Assembly (NCBI GenBank): GCA_947579665.1 | Contig: OX388344.1 | Location: 14,378,346-14,442,345, forward strand | Length of the DNA stretch: 64,000 bases | Source of the DNA: Sympetrum striolatum | Taxonomy: Eukaryota > Arthropoda > Insecta > Odonata > Libellulidae | Reading direction: 5' to 3' | Shown here: positions 44,101 to 55,628 of the stretch, in pieces | How positions within the stretch are numbered: the first letter of the stretch is position 1 | Layout: every line of letters begins with the position of its first letter | The notes under the pieces: model-generated | Database searches by the model: none | Told to the model about the DNA's origin: nothing | Seen by the model: only the letters and a program-made list of their open reading frames with translations | Made by a program: the position numbers and the translations under genes

Positions 44101-44843
44101 CAAGCAGGAACTTCCTATCATTTCGATAAGTGCATCAAAAAAATTGAAATACTAACCCAATGTATTTTATACGGGAGACATATTTTCCGCCCGGCATCGA
44201 ACCCGGGCCTTTCTGGCATTACTTTCTATGCAGCACAACAGAAATTCACCATCTCTAACTATGTATGCAAATTCACGCAGAAATATTGGTTGCAACTGCC
44301 TCAAACGACGTCCTATTTTTCCTTTATATTCCTTATGAGAGAAATTTTAATGTGCCCCGGCATCGAACCCAGCAACAGTTCCGTGTTATCTATATTTTTT
44401 TCTTATACCAATTCTTACCATACATCTTCCAGCCAAGAACAAACTTCCTATCATTTCGATAAGTGCATCAAAAAAATTAATGAAAAACTACTTCCATGTA
44501 TTTTAAAGGGCAGATATTTGCATCGTCCTAGCATCGAACCGAGGATATCTTCAGTGAAAATCATTTGTGTTTTCGATAGATCATGACCATATATATAGGC
44601 TCATAGAGTTTTGATTCTCTAGCTATCTGGAAAGTATTTTTTTTAATTAATAATAATAATAATTCCCGAAAATCGAAGCAATGCTTTTAAATGGCAAAAA
44701 TCGGGAATTTGGGGCCCTCTGGAATCGAACCCATGACACTGAGGATCAAAACCGAAATTTTTTTGGCGGTTTCACGTTCTGGCCAATACGTCGTAAAAAT
44801 TTCAAGTCAATGACGCTTGTGGTTTAGGCTGTGAATTAGTATC

Positions 44844-44903
<60 letters not shown>

Positions 44904-47900
44904 ATGAATGAATCCGGAGAAGCATCTATATATAATAGATATTCAAAATGCTAGTGAAGCAAATTTACCCAAATTATTCAGGAAATACAGCATTATATTT
45001 AGAGCATAGTCATTGAACATCTTCTTCATGAACCAGTGTCTGAAGTTGAAGGTTTTCCCGAAATTTGTCAGCAGGCATATCAACTAACACCACTGAAATT
45101 ATAAAGAGGCCTCTGTTCTGTATAATGTACCTGCATATGGCCATGCTTAGGCTGATAGTGGTACTGAAATAAAATAATTTATGGAAGCTACAAAGTGCAG
45201 CATGTTTCTTCATTATAAACAACTTTTCATTGGTGTCCTGCGGCACTTCTCTCTTCACTAACTCTCTTCAATACTAATTTTATAGGAATAAATATTAGTT
45301 CTCAGTTTCATTTTAGTTAAAAGTTACAGAGAATTATTTTTACTTCAAGCTCAGCTGCAATTCCAGCATATATATTCTCTTATTTCTTGTTTTTCCCATG
45401 GGTTTCAGTACAAATTGGATGCCATGTCTAAAGAGAAAATTTGTTATTTTTGCTGCATCATCTTAATTTTCATTTGCAGGTAAAACATAATTTTATTTTT
45501 GAGGAACCAAAAGAATCCAACAGGAAATCCGAAATACTGTTGACTTTTAATTACCTAGTTAAATTATCATATTTGAAATTCAATCACTTTGGCCTTCAGT
45601 TGGTGGAACATCTATCAACTGCATTCATTAATTAAACACCATATTTAATATATGAGGTTACCTAACATATTAAAAGATATAAAAGAATACTAATAACATT
45701 AAAAAATACAAAAGAAGTAATAAGTACACAATAGAACCATTTATCTGACTACCCTTTACATAAAAGATGACATATGCCAGAAATAAAGAAATTCACATAA
45801 TTAAACATTTTATTACCTTGACACTTAATTGTCTATGTAGTTGTAATGAAAATTAAGAGATGTGGATCGACTAATATGTGAATTATTGGATCTAAATTGA
45901 TTTTTCACATTACTTATATTTTTCTGATGTGTAAATGATTTAATTTTCATAGTTTTTCACTTACTGATCTCATTTCCGTTGAGTGTAAGCTTGAGGAATC
46001 CATTAGTATATCATCATCACATTCAATCTCAGATGAACTTTGTTGATGAAGTTGAGTCAAAGATGTGTCTGAAACCTCCATCTCATTCAGAAGCGATCTA
46101 TGTCCTGCTGATGACGATGTTGTTGATGATGCTGGAGTTAATGCTTCGAGCCTTTCACAAAGAGTGCCATTGGTTGTTCTAAGGTCATCCAGTTCCCTAG
46201 TGACATGACGGAGCTATAATAGAATGAATTTCAAATTTTCATTAACAGTTCTAGGTAATAAAAATGTCTGTCAATGTATCTTATACTGAATAACTCTTTT
46301 GAGTATAGTATTATTATTATTATTAGGGTCTTTATTAGGCGAGATTGAGACTAAAAGTCTCCTCTTCCATCTAACCTGTGTAGTATAAGTACTATAGTAT
46401 AATATATAAGAATAAGAAGGATCACAGGTAAAATTTAATGGATGAAAATTAAACTTTATTAAACCCAAAGTAAGGTTACTAAAATGAATGGAAAAATAGT
46501 TTGACTCACAAAACAGAGAGCAAAGGATCCTTCTAACAATATGTCACTTATAAAATACAAGCCAATATTCGTTTCACTCTAATCCCAATTAAACACTTCT
46601 CATACCAAATATTTTGGAATAAAAGAGCAATTTGTTTAAATTTGTCAATTGATTATTTACCTGAGAATCTTGCTCCTTCTGTTGCTTTTCAAGCATTACT
46701 ATTCGATCTGCAGATTCCTCCAAAGCAGAATTCAGGGATTCTCTTTCATCCAAAAGTTGTTGAACTCTTCTCTCCAAATCATTTTTTCTTTCAGTCATCA
46801 GAGTTATCTGGAAGATGATATTAATGCATTTCTTTTTATATATTTTATAAATTGATTGCAATAGTTTCATTTAGCTGCAGTTACCAATTTTATTCTGAGC
46901 TCCTTTAAGATAAAGAAGAAACATTTAGAAGCCAGAAAGTATTTTTTTCTATAATTAAAGTTTGCATTTATTAATTTATGATTAAGATTGACAGCAAAGA
47001 AAATATAAAAAACTGGTAGAATACATACATACTTATAAAATAGAAACTATAATATTGTTACAGTGAAATCTCATGGGAGAAAAAGAGATGGATTTTGCCA
47101 TTGTGGCATGAATAAAGACATAAAATTGTGATGTTTAATGCTTTTTGAATGCATCATTTATAGAGCTTCATCTATGATTTAGTTCACCAAGATCTTCCTA
47201 GCAGTATACCTGAGTGTAATGATCTGAACATTTTACTTCAATTATTTGGAAAAGGGCTCCCAGATAGTCATGTGGACAGCACGTTTGCCTTTGGTGGAAG
47301 CGGTCCCGGGTTCGATTCCCGGTGGGAGCCAATGTGCGAAATGACCTAAGCTGTCGAAGCACTTTTAACAATACTACTACTACTACTACTATTTGGAAAA
47401 GAAATAAAAACTACATCAGATTTTACTTGTTATCTCTGTATCTCATTCCTAATTTGTCTGTATTTCTTTATTAATATGAATAAATTTGACTTTATAATGG
47501 ATTTTTTTCCAATTAGGTATTGTTTTCTCCTTGATTTTTGAATGACATCACCTCGATTGAGTTGAAGGCTTTGAACCCTTTCCAGATTCCATACTCATTT
47601 TGCTACATGAATCAAATAACTTTGATTAAGTCATTGTTCTCTATCCTTTTCAAGAGTGTTCTCTCTCTAAATTAGGCGTAATTAACAGGCAGGCAGTTTT
47701 CATTCTCATTAATAAATCATTTATTATGGGAAGAGGCTTATATGAAGATAATCAATTGGATCTACATCCCCCATATTGAGTAGAGTGGATAATTTTATCC
47801 TTTTGGGGTATTTAAGTGTTCCAGCATGTTCTTTACAGTTAATTGATATCTTCCAAAAACCTGAATCCATGAGGGAGAAACTTTACCAAGCCCTTGCCTT

Positions 47901-50009
47901 ACTCACATGCAAGAGTATTCTTAGGGTATTCAAATTGCAGATAAGAAGTGGGCCTAATGTGTATTCTGTGCCTAACTTTTATTTCTCTCTTTGTTGTTAA
48001 CAAATACTTTTGCAAGGAGTTTGTCAATTTAAGGTTTAGTTGCTTTGAAAATTTGTACCCTGACTCCATCAGCTGCTGGATTTGACTTAGTTTGACCAGA
48101 ATTTTGAGACCTTGAAGTATTATGGTTTCTTTTATCTTATCACCTCTAATTCTACTTATTACTTCTTATCCATTTCTAATTACACCTATAATTCTTTGTT
48201 CAGCATGTTCGTTTATACCCATTTTTCCCTCTAGCACTTATTCCCATATTTTGTATGGCTGATGAATGATGGTTTGGGTGAGGATGAGGTTGGTTTTGGC
48301 GATGATTTGATTATTACGGCCGGATGTCCTTCCTGCCACCAACTCTGAACAGGAAAATCGGACAAAAACATACAGCCATTCCCTGAAAAATCAGCTGAAC
48401 CCAGGGCCTTGGGGTTGGAGTGACAGCGCTTAGCACAATAACCACTTGGCCACCAAGGCTGGTTATGTTCTTTAATACCCATATATTCTCTTGAAAATTA
48501 AAGGACCATTTACAGTTTCATATTTAGAAAATGTTTTTCATTTATCAGTATCAGCTTCAAATTTACTTGTACTAACTTAACTAATTTTCTCTTATTGGTC
48601 TCAAAATCAAATTGATTTTCTCAATTCTACCAATGCATCATAATGATCAAAGTAACATATAATGCAATATTTATAGAATAAATTGTTAATTTAATTTATC
48701 TTCTACTTCTCACCAACATTTACATGATCTTCCAATTGCTATTTATTACCATTTGAATTCCTACCATAAAAATGTTGCCTCACTATTACAAACTTGATAC
48801 AGTGCCTAAGGGTGCATGGAAATTGGAAACTCAGAGAAGAGGGAATAAATTCTTGAGAGGGAATATATATATATATCAAGATGATGTAGTGGTTAAATAG
48901 ATACTTATGATTTACCCACCTCATCCTTCAGCATTTCTAAATGCATAACATGGTCTTGTAAGCTGTTTTTCCTGAGATTAGATTGGTCTCTCAAGCCTTG
49001 TATTTGAGCACTTAATTGTTCTTCTGCCTTTGTTGCCTGAAATAATAAAATAACATTTCATTATTGAATACCATGATTTTCAACGAATAAAACAGAAATA
49101 ATTTACTTGCTTTGGAAAAAAGAAGACATTCCTTGGGCTTAAATTCTGTCATCTTAAAGAAGTGATATTTATTTTTGGGAGTACATTGACTCAAATTAAT
49201 CTTTGCTTACTTTTACTTTTTGGTGATGTAAATAGTTGATTTATTGCTAGTCTTAATAAGTTTATGAACGATAAATGAAAATTACTTCTTAGTAACAGCA
49301 ATTAAAGTAATTTAACACTATTGCTATCCTATATTTCAGATTACTCTTTGAAATAAGGGAACATTTGTTGCTTCATTTCATATAGATAAAACATTCCATC
49401 ATTTTCTAGAAAAGATTATTGTCATTCGATATAAATTAAGCAATGTCCTTTTTCTTGGAGGAAGATGAGCATCATTTTTGAAAGAAGCAAGTTTCCATGT
49501 TTACATGGCAATTCATTCTATTATGCTATTTATTCACAAGAATCAGATAACTAATGAAAATGTCGATATTAATGTTTATTTTCCTTGCATTGTCTGGCCC
49601 TTTGAATAATTGGCAATTTAAGGACATTGCTTGACTATATTTTTCCCTCATCAGATGTGATTTTCTTCCAACTAGAGGGAAAAATCAAGGAATGAAACCC
49701 GCGAATTTTTACTTTTAATATTTTTGAAGGAATTGTTTTTTTTATAGGACTGCAAGTTCTAGATTCGGAAGAGAGCAAAAAGTAAATTCTTACCTCTCTA
49801 AGGCGATCTGTGAGCCTAGTATTTTGTTCAGTGAGGTCTGATATAATGAGAGTCTTTTCTCTCTCTGCATTCTTCAATGAATTTTCCCGTTCATCGAGCA
49901 TCGCCCGCAACTCTCTGAGGTCCGTCTGCATCTCCAGCACCTTGATTTCATATTCGGACTCTGTACTCTCCAGCCGTCTCTTGAGAGAGTGCTTCTCCTG
50001 CTCCAGCAC
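37960..50009 (-). CDS. BicDR: Bicaudal D-related protein (dynein adaptor), eight 3' coding exons
   Basis: Eight exons with consensus splice sites give 515 continuous codons of a coiled-coil protein. It matches BICDL1/BICDR1 in order: LEQEKHSLKRRL near the first visible exon, TEQNTRLTDRL, a RSLLNEMEVSD segment, and the conserved C-terminal coil with ELAKTRIDLLQINSQL and VELSQQLEQWQ. It ends in RLFGFFNR, close to the vertebrate end RLFSFF. The family links cytoplasmic dynein-dynactin to Rab6/Rab13-type vesicles through these coils. Vertebrate BICDL1 is ~570 residues, so only the N-terminus (including the dynein-binding AAxxG/CC1 box) is missing; it should lie above 50,009. All seven visible introns are phase 0. 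The introns are crowded with transposons. Assignment is from remembered family features, not a search. Confidence 0.9.
38719..38976 (-). CDS. BicDR: BicDR exon, conserved C-terminal coil
   Basis: 86 codons, from LSVCEAQLRAVQEERD to SQQLEQWQ. This is the best-conserved block, corresponding to the cargo/Rab-binding end of BICDR proteins. Acceptor ATTTTCAG|T, donor CAG|GTAAGT. Confidence 0.93.
39236..39385 (+). repeat. LINE 3' fragment in BicDR intron
   Basis: TTGATAAATTCGGAAAGAG and TATTATGCAACCCCACAGCT, then TTTGGCCAATCTGAGAATG. These match the LINE at ~19880-19975 (AATAAATTCAGGGAAAC, ATCATGCAACCCCCCTGC, GTTGATCCGATAATG). Confidence 0.65.
39525..39635 (-). repeat. tRNA-derived SINE, old copy
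   Basis: The minus strand has a perfect A box (TAGCTTAGTGG), the segment CCCTTTGGTGATAGTGGTCC, a B-box-like GGTTTCATTCC and the tail GCTGTCAAAGAACTTTT. It is a diverged member of the same family as 47255-47390. Confidence 0.8.
39741..40667. mobile_element. Long-TIR MITE in BicDR intron
   Basis: The ends are GGGTGCCCC and the inverse GGGTGTCCC, flanked by TA on both sides. Inverted similarity continues for ~220-240 bp, including AACAATTTCGAGAAATGAAA and GATTGGATTGTGGTAACC in both arms. There is no open frame of note. TA flanks fit a Tc1/mariner-type non-autonomous element. Confidence 0.85.
40851..41429. mobile_element. piggyBac-type MITE in BicDR intron
   Basis: Flanked by TTAA at 40847-40850 and 41430-41433. 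The ends are CCCTCAAGCACTCACGC and, inverted, CCCTCGAGCACTCGCGC. A subterminal CTGGCGCACTC...GTGCACCAG palindrome occurs at both ends. The 579-bp element has no transposase. Its ends differ from the 30406 element, so it was probably moved by another piggyBac lineage. Confidence 0.88.
41998..42222 (-). CDS. BicDR: BicDR exon with CPNCG motif
   Basis: 75 codons. PGFLRSVVQQLSETLRL leads into GEENGICPNCGHGPEQ, then a strong coil. The C-x2-C pair is not a feature I recall from the vertebrate proteins. Acceptor TTTGCAG|C, donor CAAA|GTATGA. Confidence 0.88.
42655..42675. repeat. (ATT)n microsatellite
   Basis: About five ATT units in a BicDR intron; a similar run lies at ~46309-46325. Confidence 0.7.
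43129..43275 (-). CDS. BicDR: BicDR exon
   Basis: 49 codons: LQEEIVTSCKQLKCINDHL, then GVQWDSGMSSTSMSSSNDDD and MSPEKIK. The SGMSSTSMSSSNDDD stretch parallels the vertebrate DSAVSTDSSMDESS linker. Donor AAG|GTAAAT. The acceptor GCAAG|C has a weak pyrimidine tract. Confidence 0.82.
43735..44944 (+). repeat. Solitary type B satellite monomer in BicDR intron
   Basis: A complete unit from the TTGCATACTGCAAGC hairpin to the GAATGAATCCGGAGAAGC spacer, with B-box-like cores near 43862, 44030, 44197, 44362, 44537 and 44722. It lies 30 kb from the main array. No clear target duplication is visible. Confidence 0.92.
44845..44902. repeat. (TATC)n microsatellite
   Basis: About 14 TATC units inside the spacer of the solitary monomer; the array monomers have one to four units at this place. 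Confidence 0.95.
45965..46213 (-). CDS. BicDR: BicDR exon
   Basis: 83 codons, from LRHVTRELDDLRTTNG to SSLHSTEMRS. The coil breaks into a Ser/Thr- and Asp-rich linker (TPASSTTSSSAG, SSSEIECDDD) around RSLLNEMEVSD, the counterpart of the vertebrate SLLSEIEQS motif. Acceptor TTATAG|C, donor ATCA|GTAAGT. Confidence 0.85.
46661..46807 (-). CDS. BicDR: BicDR exon
   Basis: 49 codons (ITLMTERKNDLERRVQQLL...EKQQKEQDSQ). Acceptor CATCTTCCAG|A, donor CTCAG|GTAAAT. Coiled coil. Confidence 0.9.
47255..47390 (+). mobile_element. Complete tRNA-derived SINE with 12-bp target duplication
   Basis: The 76-bp head (47255-47330) has a perfect 7-bp acceptor-like stem (GGCTCCC/GGGAGCC), an A-box-like TAGTCATGTGG, and a T-arm CCGGG-TTCGATT-CCCGG holding a perfect B box. 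A 3' body (GACCTAAGCTGTCGAAGCAC) and a (CTA)n tail follow. The insert is flanked by perfect copies of TATTTGGAAAAG (47243-47254 and 47390-47401, sharing one tail base). The anticodon arm has an 11-nt loop, so it is not a working tRNA gene. It lies in a BicDR intron, opposite to the gene. Confidence 0.92.
48280..48465 (-). repeat. Second tRNA-derived SINE family
   Basis: The minus strand has a perfect A box TGGCCAAGTGG, then a B-box-like GGGTTCAGC ~50 bp on, then a body with GGCAGGAAGGACATCCGGCC. The head suggests origin from a Ser- or Leu-type tRNA. Different from the 47255 family. Confidence 0.75.
48920..49036 (-). CDS. BicDR: BicDR exon
   Basis: 39 codons (ATKAEEQLSAQIQGLRDQ...HLEMLKDE). 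Acceptor TTATTTCAG|G, donor GAG|GTGGGT. It matches the vertebrate segment SEVERQLSMQVHALRED. Confidence 0.9.
49794..50009 (-). CDS. BicDR: BicDR exon (first in window)
   Basis: 72 codons, starting VLEQEKHSLKRRLES and ending TDRLRE. Acceptor TTTGTCAG|GTG, donor GAGAG|GTAAGA. Heptad-rich coiled coil, following directly on the absent CC1-box exon. Confidence 0.9.
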
Positions 50010-53000
50010 CTGACAAAGACGAAAGCTCTTACTTCCTCGGCTTTGACGTAGAAATTAAATTAATTTCCAATTGTATAAAAGAGTCCCAGTCACAGTAAAC
50101 TATGAAAGTTAGGTAATTGGACTACTCGGATATCATAATATATGGATAATCATCAAAATAAGTATTATTAGAACATTTAACCTAAAATTACTTTTAGCCA
50201 TTCGAACAACAAAAATGAATGTAAATAAATAAAGAATTAAATCTTAACAAATGCTATTTATGAATAATCGTGTGTATCAAGACTTGCTATTTTAAACTAA
50301 AAGTATTTTCTTTATAAAAATATTGGACGTTCAGAAAAGGGAAGACGTATCCTTTCTATCTATTTCGTAAGGTCAAGAAGTTTAGAGATGAAAATCAAAA
50401 AAGTTTACATTCGGCCAAACAAGTTTTTTTTCATATTTAACGGACTTACTGGTGAATAAAATAAATTACTTTCTTTCTTTCCATAGATTTACAAAACTTA
50501 ATCAAGTATTTATGAAACTTTAGCTAAATATTTATAGCAATATTAAACTGGATCACTAGCAACTGGGAGAATTCGTTCCTTAAGTTCATCAAGTTTATTT
50601 ATAGAGATTTTACAATTGAAATATGGTTGAAAAACTACTTAAATCAAGATTTTTTAAAAATTTCAGTAGAAAATTGTATGAAGTTGGTAAAAGTGGGGGG
50701 AAAGTACGAAATATTTCTGAATGGTATATCTAGATATATTTTGATAGAAAGGGAAAGATAAAAAAAGAGTAGAGTAAAGATTGATTGATATCGAAATAAA
50801 TCTAGAAGGAAAAGTGAGACCACGGTGTCACGCACCTTGAGTCCTTCGCATCCTCGTCCTTGGAAAATGTCAGAAAAGAAACACCATGGATGTTATTGAT
50901 AAAGGAGTGTTCATAAATCTTCCGTAATGAGTCAGAGAAGAGATAAGTAGGGAAATAAGGTAGGTACCAAATAATCAGAATAATATCGCCGTTCTGACAA
51001 AAACAGATGAAACAGAAAAAAGTGCGAGTTTGACGAGAGCGTAATTTCACCTCTGAGAGCTCAATGATTAAAAGGTGAAATATAGCATTGAGGCGAAGCC
51101 ATAAATTCAACCTACTACTTACAAAGGAAAGTACGAAAGTCAAGGACAACGGAAAATTTCCCAGAAGCGGCATTTAATTCACGTTTAGAACAAAGGGGAC
51201 GATATAATTAGAACAAGGGTAAATAAAACATATTTTGATCTTATAAAAAGCTTATAAGGGAAATGGAAACCTCAAATAGAATATAATAACACAAAAATAA
51301 AATTTCATAAAGTTGAGATGTCACAGATTTGTAGAATTGTCCACAGTTACTTCTTTTTAGCTATGGAGATGAACGGATTACTCTATTCAGTAATTCACTT
51401 TTAGGAAATATCGATCACTATCGTTGTGTCTACTTTTGGCTCCTTTACTTATAGATCATCAAAATCCTCATACAGCAAGGAAGACACTCAAAAGAAATAT
51501 AAATATACATTCCTTAACTAGTGAACACATCCATAACAGCAATCATGTAATAACAATTAAATTATGTCATCATGATTGCAATCAGAGAAAAAACAGAAAA
51601 AAGCGCATGGACGAAAGACTGAATTCAGAAATGAGAGTGAAAAACTCTAAACTTTCTCAAAGATATTAATCAACAAAAATCTAAATCACGATGAAAATCG
51701 AAAGAGAAAAAGGGGGTGTTGAAAACCAAACTACCCTCATTTAGTCCGAATGACTAAATAAGGTAGTGTTGCAATAATTGTTAGTGGGAATAGCGAATTG
51801 CTATCTTAAACTTGTGGCGATGTTACGTGGGAAAGTTAGTCATCGTCGGAAAGATCAATATGGAGAAAAGTGGGCGGTCGCTGCGATTTGATGATTCCAG
51901 TTCCGCAAGGTGCCTAATAAGGATAGGGTCAACGGCAAAAGAGTGGTGCAGACCAAAGACGAGGGGAAAGGGTCTTTAAATGCGGAAGTCTCAAGGGCAG
52001 ATCATAAACTTAGGATTGACAATTTCCAGTGCATTTGCGTTTCTGGAGAACATCCGCGAGATTCGACCGAAAGATGAGCGCCAAAATGAAATAACAGACA
52101 AGAGTGTATTACGGCTGAGCCATTTTACTACCATTGAATTTGTATGACGAAGAATTTTAGATATAAGAAAAGGCTTATTAGTCTCAATATGGCCCAAATA
52201 AAAGCCGCTTTGCTACTATTATTAATGGAAACACGCAGCTCGACTTCACTTGCTCTCACTTCTTTTAATAAAATAAGAAAGAATTTAAGAAAGAAAATAA
52301 ATATCCTCCTCTATCCATATACCTTCACATGTTTGGTTGGGACTTTGTTCGAGATAAAATGGCATCGACAAGGATGATGATTATTTACAGTTAATTCAAC
52401 TTTTGCAATTTTATTGAACCAACCCTTTTGATAATTAATTCTGTAAAAAGTTTAATATTTGAAGAAATTAAATTGAATCGATACTTCAGAACCGGACCAT
52501 CATATGATTCATAGGTCCAAACGGCCCTCAAAAAACTTGTGTCCGACGATGAAATAACTCATCGAACACCTTAATCAGTCGCCTTTGAAAATCATTCTTA
52601 TTGCGACTAAAAGTTTATTTGCTTGCATTATGAACATTATGTCGATCTCTACACTTTTATAATTTTAGCTGCAAGTTTAATTAGGTGTTTAAGAGTGTAA
52701 TTAGAGCCGATAAAAATAATTATCGATTGATTGATGCAAAATAAAAGTAATCCAAATTAAGTTGACTTCTTAGTTGACGTTGTCAACTTCTTGTTGAACC
52801 TCGTTGTTTGAGTTAGTAATACTGCAGATTTTCTTCAGTCTTCAGACTGAAAGACAAACCTGGTTTGAAGAATCTGATTGACCAACCGCATTCGATAGAT
52901 GGCTACGCAGACATCTGTTTTAGTAGATGGTAATATTGCAGAATTTTTATAAATTGCGAAACGACTTTTCCAATGAGTCAGAGGGCAGTTGAGTTCATTC

Positions 53001-54539
53001 ATCTGCGTGGTCGTTCTTTAAACGGTTTTCGCCTACGGACAGTGTCCGAAGAGGGACTCCAATCGCCGCGCGACACCTACGCTTGATTTTTCAATGCTCC
53101 AGGTCCGTGTTCTAGGCCTGGGTTTTTTACTGGATTCCTACTCTCACAATTTTATGAGTATTATAACGTTCAATTAATGCTGATTGTTGTCTCTATATAT
53201 CGAGATGTGGAAATCATAAATTCCGTAATAAGGCTTCATCTTGGATAACCGACGTTAAATTAACATTTATCTCACAATGAAAGTGAGAGAGCCCAATTTA
53301 CGTGAAGGCAATTCTCCTTTTGAAGTTTTCATCAGTGAAAATGGATTGGAAAGAGCTAAGAACAGAAGAATAATTACAGTCCGGCTCAAATGCCCTAATT
53401 AATTCACGATAAGTACAACCCGATTCTCTATACTAATATAATTGGCAACATCTGGCTTATAGCGTAGAATTTTGTAAGGAATTTAACAATAAGAAGTACT
53501 TAATTCGTAATCGTGAATAAACTTTATTTGTGTACATGCTACATTTATGTCCGTAAACATAAAAGCCTACATCAATTTGTGTACGAATTAAGATTAAGAA
53601 AGGGTTATCTTTGAAGAAGACCACTGTGAGTTCGAGAAATAAAAATATTTTTTGGGATTTAAATGCCGAATTCTCGTTTTATTTGAAGCGACGTCTCAGG
53701 ATTTTTTCCGCATTTCCAATGATATTACAAAAAAATTAAATTAATTTAAACCTGGAACTAAACAAGAAATAGCATCTATTATAAGTTACCATATTATGCA
53801 TTTTTATAATAAAAGGCTTACATACAGAGAGGCTTACATACACATATTCAGTTCATATGGAGGATTGGTTAAAAACCTCTCCTCATTTACTTCCCACCTT
53901 TTAACTCTTAAATCTTCATTTCACGCAGAAAAGTTCTCTTCCTGAGTTCCTAATCAATAAATAATAAATACAGATCTTTACGCAGCGGCTCACAGCTGAA
54001 CGCGTTTACGTAGTAGCGAATAACATCAAGTTTATGATTTTTTATGGAGGAAAAATAAAAGAATACTAAAACGAGTTATGTGGACGATTACCATCGGCAC
54101 GGATCAGCAAGAGTAAGTATTTCGGTGCTTCTAATGCGAATCTAACCCACGTACAGCAGCTTTCGATCTGATACTGCTAATGTTATTAAAGAAGCCTTTT
54201 AGTTCATTCAGTTTCCCAGGGAACGTGATTCGGAGAACACAGAAAGTTTCGCAGATACGCGAACAAGCAGCGGCGCAAGGATCATACGAACACATTCGTG
54301 GAATGCATATTTCACTCTCACGTGTCGCACCAAACAGCATTAACGAATATTCCTAGACATTCCCATGCCGAACAAATAGATGAATATTTTTAGCAAAGCC
54401 TTCGTTGGAAACGGGAGTGTTATGAAGACAGAAACTACTTAAAAGGCTAAGGTAGTTTTGCATGTGTATAAGAAGATCTTCATAGGTTACTTTCTAGCTC
54501 ATTTTTGTAATTTTTTAACAAACGAATTTTAAAGATTCA
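50010..54539. other. Probable BicDR upstream intron or intergenic DNA
   Basis: AT-rich, without recognisable coding exons. Open frames at 50802-51173 and 54131-54340 (minus) show no domain. I looked for the expected exon encoding the dynein-binding AAxxG-type box and did not find it. Confidence 0.5.
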
Positions 54540-54620
54540 GACATCGCGGGTTCGATCCCAAAGAACTCAAAAATATTCCCATAAGTAATGCATTTAAGGT
54601 TATATTTTTACCGTTAACGG
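54540..54620 (+). repeat. Dispersed relative of the satellite sub-repeat
   Basis: GGGTTCGATCCC, then ATAAGTAATGCATTTAAGG and ATATTTTTACCG: the same order of blocks as in the array sub-repeats and in the copy at 17887. Confidence 0.55.
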
Positions 54621-55194
54621 TCCTTCCTTCTTGTTTAGAATTAAAATAGAAATAATGAGCCCAAGGAATCGAGACGAGTATCAAAAAAGGTAAACTAAAT
54701 AAATATTCTTATTTTGAAGATGGGATATCGGGTTGGATTCGAAATCGCGAGGAATCAGATAAATATACAAAAGGTTAGTGAAACTTGTCCGTCGTAAACA
54801 ACTCGTCTCCATGACGACAAGCGAGATCGCTGTATCGGAACTCACACATCTGTATCACACACGAGGAGCCAATATGGAATGGTAAGATGATCGTCGTTAC
54901 TTTGAAGCAATGTTTATGATTTTTGTTATGCGAAATATAACGCAGGGGCAGGTTTATGACTAAGATTGAGTCTTAATTAGCAGGATTTGCAAGAAGAGAC
55001 ATGTATTGCTTTGTCGCGATGAATAAGGGTGCAACAAGGTATTTAACAGTGCAAAGCAGGAAATTAAATTTTTTGCGATCTTCTAACATTGGAAAATTTT
55101 GATCAGAAGTAGGCGTTCAAAGGAAAGATGTTTTTAGTGATCAACAGACATTCATTAAGTTATTTCTTAAAGAGTTGGCAAATATTAACATCTG

Positions 55195-55228
55195 GTGCGA
55201 TATGACCTAAGCTGTCGAAGCACTTTTC
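55195..55228 (+). repeat. SINE 3' body, 5'-truncated
   Basis: GTGCGATATGACC, then TAAGCTGTCGAAGCACTTTT. It differs by a single base from the 3' body of the SINE at 47255. Confidence 0.8.
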
Positions 55229-55513
55229 ACTATATTTTTACAATAATCGATAGAGGAATTTTATCAAACGCCATGTTGATACCCGCATCTTTTATTTCGG
55301 TGATGCTTAGTATACTGTAATATTGTTATAAAATTATAAATTGTATTTGTAAAATAAATATCAAAAATTAATTTTTGGTTGGCTGTTATTACTTTCTCCA
55401 TTTACGAAGTATAGAGTAAGTATTATTTTCATGAAAAAATCGACTTCGAGATTTCAACGGAAATACATGTTTTGGGGTCCCTAGAACACATTTTGACCAT
55501 TTTCGGAATGATG

Positions 55514-55543
55514 TCTGTGTGTATGTGTGTGTGTGTGTGTGTG
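55514..55543. repeat. (GT)n microsatellite, copy 1
   Basis: About 14 GT units with one TA interruption. Confidence 0.95.
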
Positions 55544-55596
55544 ATAATGGGCGCTCTAACGTGAAAACTATCAGTCGTATCATTTTCGGAATGATG

Positions 55597-55628
55597 TCTG
55601 TGTGTATGTGTGTGTGTGTGTGTGTGTG
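55597..55628. repeat. (GT)n microsatellite, copy 2
   Basis: Same context as copy 1, within an ~85-bp duplication. Confidence 0.95.

Noticed and set aside
44265..44586. Two plus-strand frames in a BicDR intron
   Set aside because: They lie entirely inside the solitary satellite monomer.
47255..47330. A functional tRNA gene
   Set aside because: Acceptor and T arms are perfect, but the D arm is short and the anticodon loop has 11 nt. The unit continues into a SINE body with tail and target duplication.
50802..51173. 123-codon minus frame just upstream of BicDR as its N-terminal exon
   Set aside because: Hydrophobic and without heptads; it has none of the family's N-terminal signature.
52825..52876. 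Imperfect stem CAGATTTTCTTCA / TGAAGAATCTG
   Set aside because: Short, interrupted pairing of a kind expected often in 64 kb of AT-rich DNA.
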